From DATHTC01 sp963746805 (lineage in GTDB: Bacteria; Actinomycetota; Thermoleophilia; Gaiellales; Gaiellaceae), in contig CAVVCQ010000001.1 in NCBI GenBank assembly GCA_963746805.1, forward strand, positions 372,001 through 436,000: DNA of 64,000 nt, written 5' to 3'. A model generated the notes under the pieces. That model was given only the letters and a program-made list of their open reading frames with translations, was not told where the DNA came from and did not search any database. The position numbers and the translations under genes are program-made. Of the stretch, positions 1 to 7,505 are shown piece after piece. Position 1 is the stretch's first letter. Every line of letters begins with the position of its first letter.

Positions 1-1430
1 CGCCGTGGCCGGAGGTCGAGCGGCTGCGCGAGGCGACCCGGTCGCGCGGCCTCGAGCTCGCGCCGCGGCTGCCGGTCTACCCGGAGTACCTCGGCGCGGA
101 CTGGATCGACCCGCGCGTGCTCGGCCCCGCGCTCGCGCGCGCCGACTCGCTCGGCCTCGGCCGCGAGGACGGCTGGGCGCCCGGCGACGTGGGCGCGGTG
201 CCGTTCGTCGTCCGCCGCGACGCCCTCCCGGTGGACACGTCCGGCGAGCTCGGCGAGGACGAGCTCGTGCGGCTCCTGCGGGCGCGGGGCGAGGAGCGGC
301 AGCGCGTGTTCGCGGCCGCCGACCGGGTGCGCCGCGAGGCGAACGGCGACGAGGTCACGTACGTCGTCACTCGCAACCTCCAGTACACGAACGTCTGCTA
401 CTTCCGCTGCGGGTTCTGCGCCTTCTCGAAGGGGAAGCTGGCGGCGAACCTGCGCGGGCCCGCGTACCTCGTCCCGCACGACGAGATCCGCCGGCGCGTG
501 CGCGAGGCCTGGGATCGCGGTGCCGTCGAGGTGTGCCTGCAAGGCGGGATCCACCCCGCCTTCACCGGCGACTACTACCTCTCGGTCGTCCGGGCCGTGA
601 AGGAGGCCGCGCCCGGGATCCACGTCCACGCCTTCTCGGCGCTGGAGGTCTGGCAGGGCGCGGCGACGCTCGGGCTGCCGCTCGAGGCGTACCTCGCACG
701 GCTGCGTGACGAGGGCCTCGGCTCGCTGCCGGGCACGGCGGCCGAGATCCTCGACGACGAGGTGCGACGCGTCATCTGCCCGGACAAGGTGACCACCGAC
801 CAGTGGCTCGAGGTGCATGCGGCCGCACACGCCGTCGGCCTTCGCTCGAACGTGACGATGATGTTCGGTCACGTCGAGGGGCCGCGCTCCTGGGCGCGTC
901 ACCTGCTGCGGGCACGGGAGCAGCAGCAGCGCTCGGGCGGATTCACGGAGTTCGTGCCGCTGCCGTTCGTCCACATGGAGGCGCCGATCGCGCTGAAGGG
1001 TCAGGCGCGCCACGGGCCGACGTTCGGTGAGGTGCTGCTCGTCCACGCCGTCGCTCGGCTCGCGCTCCATCCGTGGTTCGAGAACGTCCAGGCCTCGTGG
1101 GTGAAGCTCGGGCCGGAAGGCGTGCGCGAGGCACTTCGCGCCGGCGTCAACGACCTCGGCGGGACGCTGATGAACGAGTCGATCTCCCGCGCGGCCGGCG
1201 CCCGGCACGGGCAGGAGATGCCGCCGGAGCGGATGGAAAGCCTGATCCGCTCGGCCGGGAGGGTTCCGCGGCAGCGGACGACGCTCTACGGCGTGCCGCC
1301 GGCGTCGCGCGTCCGGGCGTCCTTCGGCGCCGCCCCGCTGGCGGAGCCGGTCAACCCGCCGGTGCGCGACGCGGGCCTGAAGGCGCCGCCCCGGCTCGTG
1401 CGGCCGGGCTTCCGCACCGCCGCGCGCTGA
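1..1430 (+). CDS. fbiC: FO synthase FbiC (CofG/CofH type), 3' part
   Basis: Makes the deazaflavin FO, the chromophore of coenzyme F420, from tyrosine and a pyrimidine precursor by radical SAM chemistry. The frame is open through the left window edge, and the first residues read like the end of the CofG half of a fused FbiC (PWPEVERLREATRSRG), so the gene starts outside the window. The visible CofH half carries the radical SAM cluster motif CYFRCGFC at about 397-420, followed by a CLQGGIHP stretch, both typical of CofH. The end reads GFRTAAR then TGA. A free-standing CofH starting at GTG 117 is possible but less likely, because the upstream codons match FbiC. The gene is followed by a hairpin and faces the DsbA-like gene convergently. 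Confidence 0.9.
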   Translation, partial: PWPEVERLREATRSRGLELAPRLPVYPEYLGADWIDPRVLGPALARADSLGLGREDGWAPGDVGAVPFVVRRDALPVDTSGELGEDELVRLLRARGEERQRVFAAADRVRREANGDEVTYVVTRNLQYTNVCYFRCGFCAFSKGKLAANLRGPAYLVPHDEIRRRVREAWDRGAVEVCLQGGIHPAFTGDYYLSVVRAVKEAAPGIHVHAFSALEVWQGAATLGLPLEAYLARLRDEGLGSLPGTAAEILDDEVRRVICPDKVTTDQWLEVHAAAHAVGLRSNVTMMFGHVEGPRSWARHLLRAREQQQRSGGFTEFVPLPFVHMEAPIALKGQARHGPTFGEVLLVHAVARLALHPWFENVQASWVKLGPEGVREALRAGVNDLGGTLMNESISRAAGARHGQEMPPERMESLIRSAGRVPRQRTTLYGVPPASRVRASFGAAPLAEPVNPPVRDAGLKAPPRLVRPGFRTAAR

Positions 1431-1466
1431 GCGGGTTTCGGCTCGGCCGTCCAGCGAGGTGCGAAT

Positions 1467-1484
1467 CGGCACGGGATCGGCACA
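1467..1484. repeat. 11-nt-period direct repeat, site A
   Basis: Two copies of CGGCAC(G/A) begin at 1467 and 1478, exactly 11 nt apart, in the convergent gap between fbiC and the DsbA-like gene. The same arrangement recurs at 6863, 20719 and 31593. Function is unknown. Confidence 0.5.
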
Positions 1485-1515
1485 GCTGCGTGCAGATCTC
1501 GGCCATAGGCTCTTG

Positions 1516-1536
1516 CCCCACCCATGGAGGGTGGGG
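1516..1536. terminator. Hairpin after fbiC
   Basis: CCCCACCC (1516-1523) pairs perfectly with GGGTGGGG (1529-1536) around a 5-nt loop. It lies between two convergent genes and has no T-run, so it could be a factor-dependent or bidirectional terminator. Confidence 0.45.
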
Positions 1537-1589
1537 GGAGTGGAGGTGGGAACGCCCCCGGCTACGCCTCCGCGGCCGCCTCCGGCTCC

Positions 1590-2201
1590 TCACCGCTGCT
1601 GCCGCGCGAGCTGCTCGAAGGCCCGCTCGAACACCTCCTCCGGCTGCGCGCCCAGGACGAGCAGGCGGCCGTCGAGGAGGAACGCGGGCACACCCGTGAC
1701 GCCGATCGACACGGCCTCCTGCGTGGACGCGGCGACGCGGTCGAGGTAGCGGTCGGAGCCGAGCACGTCGTCGACGTCGTCCGCCCCGAGCCCGGCCGCG
1801 ACCGCGTGCCGGCGCAGCACGTCGTGGTCGCCGAGGTCCTCGCCCTCGGCCCAGTACGCGTCCATCAGCCGGTCGTGAAGCGCCTCGTGCAGGCCCGCGT
1901 CTCGCGCCAGCTCCGTCACACGCAGCGCCGCGCGCGAGTTCGGGATGTGCTCCGAGAGCGTGAACGGGAGCTCCGCCGCCTCCATCCGCCGCCGCAGCAA
2001 CTCGTCGGTCCCTGCGCCGTAGCGCCGGCGCAGCTCGTCCCGCGGGATCCCCTCGGGCGGGTACTCCGGGTGGAGGTCGAACGGCAGCCACGTGACGCGC
2101 GCGCCGAACCGGCGCTCGAGCGACTCGGCCAGGCGCTGGCCGACGCGGCAGAACGGTCAGATGTAGTCCGACCAGATCCAGACGTCGTGTGAGTCCGCCA
2201 T
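1590..2201 (-). CDS. DsbA/FrnE-family oxidoreductase with in-frame TGA at the catalytic Cys (candidate selenoprotein)
   Basis: Thioredoxin-fold disulfide oxidoreductase of the DsbA/FrnE type, 203 residues if TGA is read through. ATG at 2201 opens MADSHDVWIWSDYI, then codon 15 (2157-2159) is TGA, then PFCRVG. In this family that position is the first Cys of the CxxC active site, so the site would read U-P-F-C. The frame then runs without interruption to the stop, including the cis-proline segment GVTGVPAFLLDG and the usual family C-terminus. A perfect 8-bp hairpin with loop CGC sits 13 nt after the TGA. Either the codon is decoded as selenocysteine, or it is a TGC-to-TGA mutation or sequencing error. 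Without read-through only a start near 2000 would remain, which lacks the active site. Confidence 0.75.
2125..2143 (-). promoter_or_regulatory. SECIS-like hairpin after the UGA codon
   Basis: On the coding strand TCGGCCAG (2143-2136), loop CGC (2135-2133) and CTGGCCGA (2132-2125) form a perfect 8-bp stem. The loop begins 21 nt after the UGA and has a G at its second position. This matches the general layout of bacterial SECIS elements: inside the coding region, a short apical loop with an early G, about 20 nt downstream of UGA. In such GC-rich DNA a hairpin alone is weak evidence. Confidence 0.4.
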
Positions 2202-2215
2202 CTCCGGCAGCGTAC

Positions 2216-3481
2216 TCAGCGCTCGAGCGCCAGCAGGTCGTCAAGCGTCTCGCGTCGCCGGATGATCCTCGCCTCGCCGTCGCGAACGAGCACCGCCGCC
2301 GGGCGCGGGACGACGTTGTAGTTCGACCCGAGCGCCAGCGTGTACGCGCCGGTCGCCGGGACCGCGAGCACGTCGCCGCGCCGCGGCTCGGAGGGAAGGA
2401 GCACCCGGCGCGCGATCACCTCCTCCTCGCAGTGCAGCCCGGCGACTGAGTAGGCCTCGTCTGCCGGCTCGTCCGCCCGGTTCGCCAGCAGAGCCGTATA
2501 GCGCGCGCCGTAGAGCTGCGGCCGCGGGTTGTCGGACATCCCGCCGTCGACGGCGACGTAGCGGACCGTCTCGCTCGCGCGCTTCACCACGCCGACCCGG
2601 TACAGCGTGACGCCCGCGCGGCCGACGAGCGAGCGGCCGGGCTCGAGCACGAGCCGCGGCACCGGGAGCCCGTGCAGCCGGAACCCGCGCTCGAGCCGCT
2701 CGACGAGGGAACGGACGAAGGTCTCGACGGGCGGCGCGTCCTCGTCCTCGACGTGCCGGACGCCGAGCCCGCCGCCGACGTCGACGACCGCCGGCTCCCA
2801 GCCGAGCTCCGCGCGGCACGACGCCGCGAACGCCGCGAGCCAGTCGACGCGTCATCCCGGCGGCAGTCGCGTCGAGCAGCTGCGAGCCGACGTGGACGTG
2901 GAGGCCCTGCACGTCGAGTCCCGCCCTCAGGGCGCGCCGGACCGCCTCGAGCGCGTCGGCTGCCGGGAGGCCGAACTTCGAGCCGTGCCACCCGGTCCGG
3001 ATCGACTCGTGGGTGTCGGCCTCGATTCCGGAGGTGACGCGCACGAGGACGCGCACCACGCCGGCGGCCGCAGCGCGCTCGATCTCCTCCAGCGAGTCGA
3101 GCACGACGAGTGCGGCCCCGGCCTCGGCCGCGGCCCGCAGCTCCTCGTCCGATCTTGTTGTTCCCGTGAACGACGAGTCGCTCGCCGGTGAGACCGGCCG
3201 CCTGCGCGAACCGCAGCTCGCCGAGCGTCGACACGTCGGCGCCGAGTCCCTCGTCTGCGAGCAGGCGGAGGATCGCGACGTTCGGGAACGCCTTCGTCCC
3301 GTAGCAGACGAGCGCTTCCGGAGCGGCGGCGCGGTAGGTATGCGCCTGGGCGCGAAGCGTCTCCTCGCAGTAGACGAGCAGCGGCGTTCCGTGCTCGGCC
3401 GCGAGCGCTCCCGCCCGGACGCCGCCGAGCACGAGCTCGCCGTTCTCGACGCGTGCGCGTCTGGGGGAAGAGGTCGAGCAC
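2216..3481 (-). CDS. lysA: Diaminopimelate decarboxylase, three frameshifts
   Basis: Converts meso-diaminopimelate to lysine, the last step of lysine synthesis; PLP enzyme with an alanine-racemase-like barrel. The coding sense is recognisable end to end but changes frame three times. GTG at 3481 gives VLDLFP; then ENGELVLGGVRAG to VVHGNNK; then SDEELRAAAEAG through HVHVGSQLLDATAAG; then VVDVGGG to MSDNPRP, CEEEVIARR and LGSNYNVVPRP. The changes lie near 3465, 3153 and 2850. Each is cured by removing one base; the first is in a run of five C. The AAG codon of the CYGTKAFPNV segment supplies the probable PLP lysine. The gene is either a pseudogene or intact with insertion errors; as the lysine gene, intact is more plausible. 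It is divergent from the next gene with about 25 bp between them. Confidence 0.85.
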
Positions 3482-3506
3482 GCGCGGACTCTGCCACGAT
3501 CCGGGT

Positions 3507-4346
3507 GTGGTCAAGCGCTTCGTCGTCTCGCTGCCCGAGCGGCTCGTGCGCTCGCTCGCCGCTGTGGTCGGCGGCGGCGTCCACGAGACGGCGGAGCTCG
3601 TGCTGCCGCGGTTCGTGCGCCGCTCGCGCCTCTACGAGGCGACCGCGAAGAACCTCCTGCGCGTCACAGTCGAGCTCGTCGGCGGCGTGGAGCAGCGCGA
3701 CCCGGAGCTCCCGGACGCGGGCCAGGTGGCGGTACGGAAGGGCGCGGGGAACGCGGTCGAGCTGGGCTCGATCGCGGCGTTCGGCTTCTCGCCGCTCTGG
3801 CTGCTGGCGGCGGCGAGTGACGTCGCGCACGGGACGCGGACCTACCTGGACGCGCTCGTCGCCGAGCTCAAGGCCGCAGGTGTCCTGGCCCAGGAGACGG
3901 AAGTGGGCTCGGTGGGCGAGCTGCTCGACGCGCTGGAGCGCGGTTCCGGAACAGCGGCGGGGCTCGTCGACCTGCCGCCGCTCGAGCTCGCGGAGCTGCG
4001 CCGCTCGCTCGCCGAGCTCCGGAGCAGTGCGCGCTCCCTGCCGCGGCCGCAGGAGCTCGCAGCGGTCTTCGCCGCCCTGCGCGCAGCCGCGGCACGCGAG
4101 CGGCGATCGGTGCTCGAGGTCTCACAGGGCGCCGGGCTCGCGTTCCTGCTCTCCGCTCGCACGGTCGGCCGCGAGCATCTGGTCACGCCGTACCGCGAGG
4201 ACTGGCGGCCGCTCCGGAACGAAGGCTTCGCGGCGTACGCGCGCCGGATCGCCGGGCCCTACCGCGAGGCGGTCGCTGGGCACCTCGACGACGAGCGCCC
4301 GAGCCTCACCGAGCGGCTCCTCGGGCGGTTGTCGCGCGACGTGTGA
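3507..4346 (+). CDS. Uncharacterised 279-aa protein
   Basis: No family recognised with confidence. The start is taken as GTG 3507 (VVKRFVVSLPERL) because upstream sequence belongs to the divergent lysA. The protein is mostly helical in character: a basic N-terminal part (residues 1-50), a hydrophobic stretch around residues 85-110 with VELGSIAAFGFSPLWLLAAA, then an Ala/Leu/Glu-rich region and a short conserved-looking end (TPYREDWRPLRNEGFAAYAR). The middle part slightly resembles EcsC-type proteins, but this is not firm. No signal peptide is obvious. It stands alone between divergent lysA and the leuS leader. Confidence 0.6.
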   Translation: MVKRFVVSLPERLVRSLAAVVGGGVHETAELVLPRFVRRSRLYEATAKNLLRVTVELVGGVEQRDPELPDAGQVAVRKGAGNAVELGSIAAFGFSPLWLLAAASDVAHGTRTYLDALVAELKAAGVLAQETEVGSVGELLDALERGSGTAAGLVDLPPLELAELRRSLAELRSSARSLPRPQELAAVFAALRAAAARERRSVLEVSQGAGLAFLLSARTVGREHLVTPYREDWRPLRNEGFAAYARRIAGPYREAVAGHLDDERPSLTERLLGRLSRDV

Positions 4347-4352
4347 GGTTGG

Positions 4353-4358
4353 TACGCT
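4353..4358 (+). promoter_or_regulatory. -10 box of the leuS leader
   Basis: TACGCT ends 7 nt before the GTG of the six-codon leader ORF. This is the same box and spacing seen before dnaJ, phoH-like, deoC and polA, so transcription probably starts at or next to that GTG. Confidence 0.5.
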
Positions 4359-4365
4359 GGATCCC

Positions 4366-4386
4366 GTGAAGCGGCTGCTTCGTTAG
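4366..4386 (+). CDS. Putative leuS leader peptide (MKRLLR)
   Basis: GTG AAG CGG CTG CTT CGT TAG encodes six residues with two adjacent leucine codons. It lies just downstream of a -10 box and just upstream of a terminator and leuS. This is the arrangement of a ribosome-mediated attenuator sensing charged tRNA-Leu. It is very short, so it rests on context only. Confidence 0.45.
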   Translation: MKRLLR

Positions 4387-4389
4387 CGC

Positions 4390-4403
4390 AGGGAGGCACC
4401 GCG
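4390..4403 (+). promoter_or_regulatory. leuS leader: T-box-like sequence in the leuS leader
   Basis: AGGGAGGCACCGCG matches the T-box core AGGGTGGNACCGCG at all fixed positions but one. The mismatch, A for T, falls at the base that would pair with the terminal A of the tRNA acceptor end. The next bases GCGGC/GCCGC can form the upper antiterminator stem. No room is visible for a classical Stem I between the -10 box and this block, so it is either a very short T-box or part of a leader-peptide attenuator. Confidence 0.5.
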
Positions 4404-4427
4404 GCGAGGGCCGCGCCGACTCCCCAT

Positions 4428-4450
4428 GGCCTCCAGCGGAGGCCTTTTTT
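4428..4450 (+). terminator. Intrinsic terminator/attenuator ahead of leuS
   Basis: GGCCTCC (4428-4434), loop AGC, GGAGGCC (4438-4444), then six T. A perfect 7-bp stem with a T-run lies 16 nt before the leuS start, so leuS is transcribed only when this stem is bypassed. The GGAGGC of the T-box-like block can pair with the 5' arm GCCTCC, giving a possible antiterminator. Confidence 0.8.
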
Positions 4451-4466
4451 GTACCCGGAGGACGAG

Positions 4467-6848
4467 TTGGAGAAGTACGAGCCAGAGACGATCGAGCGGA
4501 AGTGGCAGCGCGTCTGGGAGGACGAGCAGACCTTCCACACCCCGAACCCCGGGCCCGACGGGCCTGCGAACGACCGCCACTGGTACCAGCTCGAGATGCT
4601 GCCGTACCCGTCTGGCAACGGCATGCACATGGGGCACGTCCTCAACTACACGATGGGCGACGTCCTCACCCATTACCGGCGCCGGACGGGCTGGACCGTG
4701 CTGCGGCCGATGGGCTGGGACGCGTTCGGGCTCCCCGCCGAGAACGCCGCGATCCGCGAGGGCGGCCACCCCCGCGAGATCACCGAGCGCAACATCAAGA
4801 CGATCCGCCGCCAGATGCAGCGGCTCGGCTGGGCGATCGACTGGCAGCGCGAGGTCTCCGCCCACGAGCCGTCCTACTACCACTGGACGCAGTGGCTGTT
4901 CCTGCGCTTCTTCGAGCGTGACCTCGCGTACCGCAAGGAGGCGCCGGTCAACTGGTGCCCGAAGGACCAGACGGTCGTCGCCGACGCGTACGTGACCGAC
5001 GGGCGGTGCGAGCGCTGCGGCACGCCGATCGAGGCGCGGAACATGACGCAGTGGTTCTTCCGGATCACGGCGTACGCCGACGAACTGCTCGAGTACGAGC
5101 TGCCCGAGGGCGGCGAGTGGCCCGAGCGGACGAAGACGATCCAGCGCAACTGGATCGGCCGCAGCGAGGGCGCGGAGATCCGCTTCGGGGTCGACGAGCT
5201 CGACCTCGACCTGCCGGTGTTCACGACCCGGCCCGACACGCTGTTCGGCGCGACCTTCTTCGTCGTCGCGCCCGAGCATCCGTTCGTCGAGCAGCACGCG
5301 AGCGAGGAGGCGCGCGAGTACGCACGGCACGCCGGCGCTCGCCCGACCGAGGAGCGGGCCACCGACACGGTCAAGACCGGCGTCTACACGGGACGCTCCG
5401 TGACGAACCCGGTCAACGGCGAGTCCCTGCCGATCTGGGTCGCGGACTACGTGCTCATGGACTACGGCACCGGCGCGATCATGGCCGTGCCCGCCCACGA
5501 CGAGCGCGACCGCGAGTTCGCCGAGACGTTCGACCTGCCGATCGTCCCGGTCATCGACGACGACGGCCGGCTGATCAACTCGGGCCCGTTCGACGGGCTC
5601 CCGGTCGACGAGGCCAAGCGCGCGATCGTCGCCGCGCTGGAGGAGCAGGGGCGCGGCCGGGCGACGATCTCGTACCGCCTACGCGACTGGAGCTTCTCGC
5701 GGCAGCGCTACTGGGGCTGCCCGATCCCGATCGTCTACTGCGACGAGTGCGGCATCGTCTCGGTGCCCGACGACGAGCTCCCGGTGCTGCTGCCGGACAT
5801 CGACGACTACCAGCCGAGGGGGAAGGCGCCGCTCGCGTCCAACGAGGAGTGGCTGCGCGTTCCCTGCCCACGGTGCGGCGGCGAGGGGCGGCGCGAGGCC
5901 GACACGATGGACACGTTCGTCGACTCGTCGTGGTACTTCCTGCGCTACGTCGACCCGCACAACGACACGGCGCCCTGGGACCGCGAGGTCGTGGACTACT
6001 GGCTGCCCGTGTCGCAGTACATCGGCGGGATCGACCACACCACGGGCCACCTGCTGTACGCGCGCTTCTTCGTGAAGGCGCTGAACGACATGGGGCTGGT
6101 CGGCTTCCGCGAGCCGTTCGCGCGCCTGTTCCACCAGGGGTGGGTGCAGATGGGCGGCTCGAAGATGTCCAAGACCAGAGGGAACATCGCGGGCCCGGAC
6201 GAACTCGTCGAGCGCTACGGCGCCGACGCCGTGCGCCTGAACATCCTGTTCATGGGGCCGGCCGACCAGGACATGGAGTGGACGGACACGGGTATCGAAG
6301 GCGTGTCCCGGTTCGTGCGGCGGTTGTGGCGGACGGTGCTCGAGGTCGTCGAGGCCACGCCGCGCGAGGGCGAGCCGGGGGCGCTGACGCGGAAGGCGCA
6401 CGAGACGATCGCGCGTGTCGGCGACGACATCGGGCGGCGCCTGCAGTTCAACACGCCGATCGCGGCGGTGATGGAGCTCGTGAACGAGCTCGCGCGGGAC
6501 CCGGGCGCGCCCGACGCGCGCTTCGCCGCCGAGACGGCGGTCTCGCTGATCCAGCCCTACGCGCCCCACGCGGCGGAGGAGCTGTGGGAGCGGCTCGGGC
6601 GCTCGCGGCTGTGGGAGGCGCCCTGGCCCGAGGCCGACGAGTCGCAGCTCGAGCGCGACACCTTCGAGCTCGTCGTCCAGGTGAACGGCAAGGTGCGCGA
6701 CCGCATCGAGGTGGCGGCCTCCCTCTCGGAGGACGAGCTCGTCGAGACCGCGAAGGCGTCGCCGAAGGTGCAGGCGCACGTCGACGGGAAGAACGTCCGG
6801 CAGGCGATCGTCGTGCCGCGCAAGCTCGTCAACCTCGTCGTCGGCTAG
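4467..6848 (+). CDS. leuS: Leucyl-tRNA synthetase
   Basis: Charges tRNA-Leu with leucine in the cytoplasm; class I synthetase, 793 residues. The start is taken as TTG 4467 because GGAGG at 4457-4461 lies 5 nt upstream, directly after the terminator T-run; an earlier TTG at 4449 overlaps that T-run. HMGH (residues 54-57, in PYPSGNGMHMGH) is the HIGH motif, and KMSKTRGN near residue 567 is the KMSKS loop. A CP1 editing domain lies between (TTRPDTLFGATF, MAVPAHDERD), with two Cys pairs, CERCG and CPRCGG, suggesting zinc sites. The anticodon-binding and C-terminal domains follow. Expression is probably controlled by the attenuator immediately upstream. Confidence 0.97.
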   Translation: MEKYEPETIERKWQRVWEDEQTFHTPNPGPDGPANDRHWYQLEMLPYPSGNGMHMGHVLNYTMGDVLTHYRRRTGWTVLRPMGWDAFGLPAENAAIREGGHPREITERNIKTIRRQMQRLGWAIDWQREVSAHEPSYYHWTQWLFLRFFERDLAYRKEAPVNWCPKDQTVVADAYVTDGRCERCGTPIEARNMTQWFFRITAYADELLEYELPEGGEWPERTKTIQRNWIGRSEGAEIRFGVDELDLDLPVFTTRPDTLFGATFFVVAPEHPFVEQHASEEAREYARHAGARPTEERATDTVKTGVYTGRSVTNPVNGESLPIWVADYVLMDYGTGAIMAVPAHDERDREFAETFDLPIVPVIDDDGRLINSGPFDGLPVDEAKRAIVAALEEQGRGRATISYRLRDWSFSRQRYWGCPIPIVYCDECGIVSVPDDELPVLLPDIDDYQPRGKAPLASNEEWLRVPCPRCGGEGRREADTMDTFVDSSWYFLRYVDPHNDTAPWDREVVDYWLPVSQYIGGIDHTTGHLLYARFFVKALNDMGLVGFREPFARLFHQGWVQMGGSKMSKTRGNIAGPDELVERYGADAVRLNILFMGPADQDMEWTDTGIEGVSRFVRRLWRTVLEVVEATPREGEPGALTRKAHETIARVGDDIGRRLQFNTPIAAVMELVNELARDPGAPDARFAAETAVSLIQPYAPHAAEELWERLGRSRLWEAPWPEADESQLERDTFELVVQVNGKVRDRIEVAASLSEDELVETAKASPKVQAHVDGKNVRQAIVVPRKLVNLVVG

Positions 6849-6862
6849 CGCCTTCACACATC

Positions 6863-6880
6863 CGGCACGAAGCCGGCACG
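6863..6880. repeat. 11-nt-period direct repeat, site B
   Basis: Two exact CGGCACG copies at 6863 and 6874 lie in the 66-bp gap between leuS and comEA, about 35 nt before the comEA start. A near-copy CGGCGCG follows at 6884. This is the best-placed site for a regulatory role. Confidence 0.5.
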
Positions 6881-6914
6881 GTCCGGCGCGACCTGCGTTG
6901 CCATCATCGTCAAC

Positions 6915-7505
6915 GTGCTCGATGCGGTCTTCACCGTACTCACGCCGCCGCGACGACGCGCGCTCGCGGTCGGGCTCGTGCTGCTCGTCGTGGTGGTGCT
7001 CGGGGCACGGCGGCTCGCCTCCGCGGGTGCGGCGCAGGCGCCCGTCGCCGCTCCGGTGGTTGTGCCGGCGGCGCCGGTCGTGCAGCGCCGTGTCCTCGTG
7101 CACGTGGTCGGCGCGGTGCGCGACCCGGGCCTGTACCGGTTGCGGGAGGGCGACCGCGTCGCAGACGCGATCGAGCGCGCAGGCGGTGCCGGGGCGAAGG
7201 CAGACCTGGCTGGGGTGAACCTCGCCGCCCCGGTCGTCGACGGGACGCAGGTCGTCGTCCCGGCCGCCGGCGCCGCGCGAGCGTCCCCGGATGGAGGGAC
7301 GGGCGGCTCGTCGGGTCCGATCAGCCTCGGCTCCGCCACCGTCGAGGAGCTGGACACGCTGCCCGGGATCGGTCCCGTCACGGCGGAAAAGATCGTGTCC
7401 TGGCGGGATGCGCACGGGCCGTTCCGCAGCGTCGACGACCTCGACGCCGTCCCCGGGATCGGACCGACGCGCATCGAGCAGCTGCGGGAGCTGGTGACGC
7501 CGTGA
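6915..7505 (+). CDS. comEA: Competence DNA-binding protein ComEA
   Basis: Membrane-anchored receptor that binds incoming double-stranded DNA at the outer face of the membrane and delivers it to ComEC. 196 residues: one transmembrane segment at about 16-32, a flexible Ala/Pro/Val linker, an SLBB domain at about 58-118 (VHVVGAVRDPGLYRL) and a C-terminal double helix-hairpin-helix at about 136-196 with LPGIGPVTA and VPGIGPTRI. GTG 6915 starts just before the membrane segment. Its TGA overlaps the comEC start by 4 nt, so the two are translationally coupled. Confidence 0.93.
   Translation: MLDAVFTVLTPPRRRALAVGLVLLVVVVLGARRLASAGAAQAPVAAPVVVPAAPVVQRRVLVHVVGAVRDPGLYRLREGDRVADAIERAGGAGAKADLAGVNLAAPVVDGTQVVVPAAGAARASPDGGTGGSSGPISLGSATVEELDTLPGIGPVTAEKIVSWRDAHGPFRSVDDLDAVPGIGPTRIEQLRELVTP

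Noticed and set aside
1590..2000. DsbA-like gene starting only at 2000
   Set aside because: That start would leave out the thioredoxin-fold active site, while sequence upstream to 2201 encodes it in the same frame apart from one TGA.
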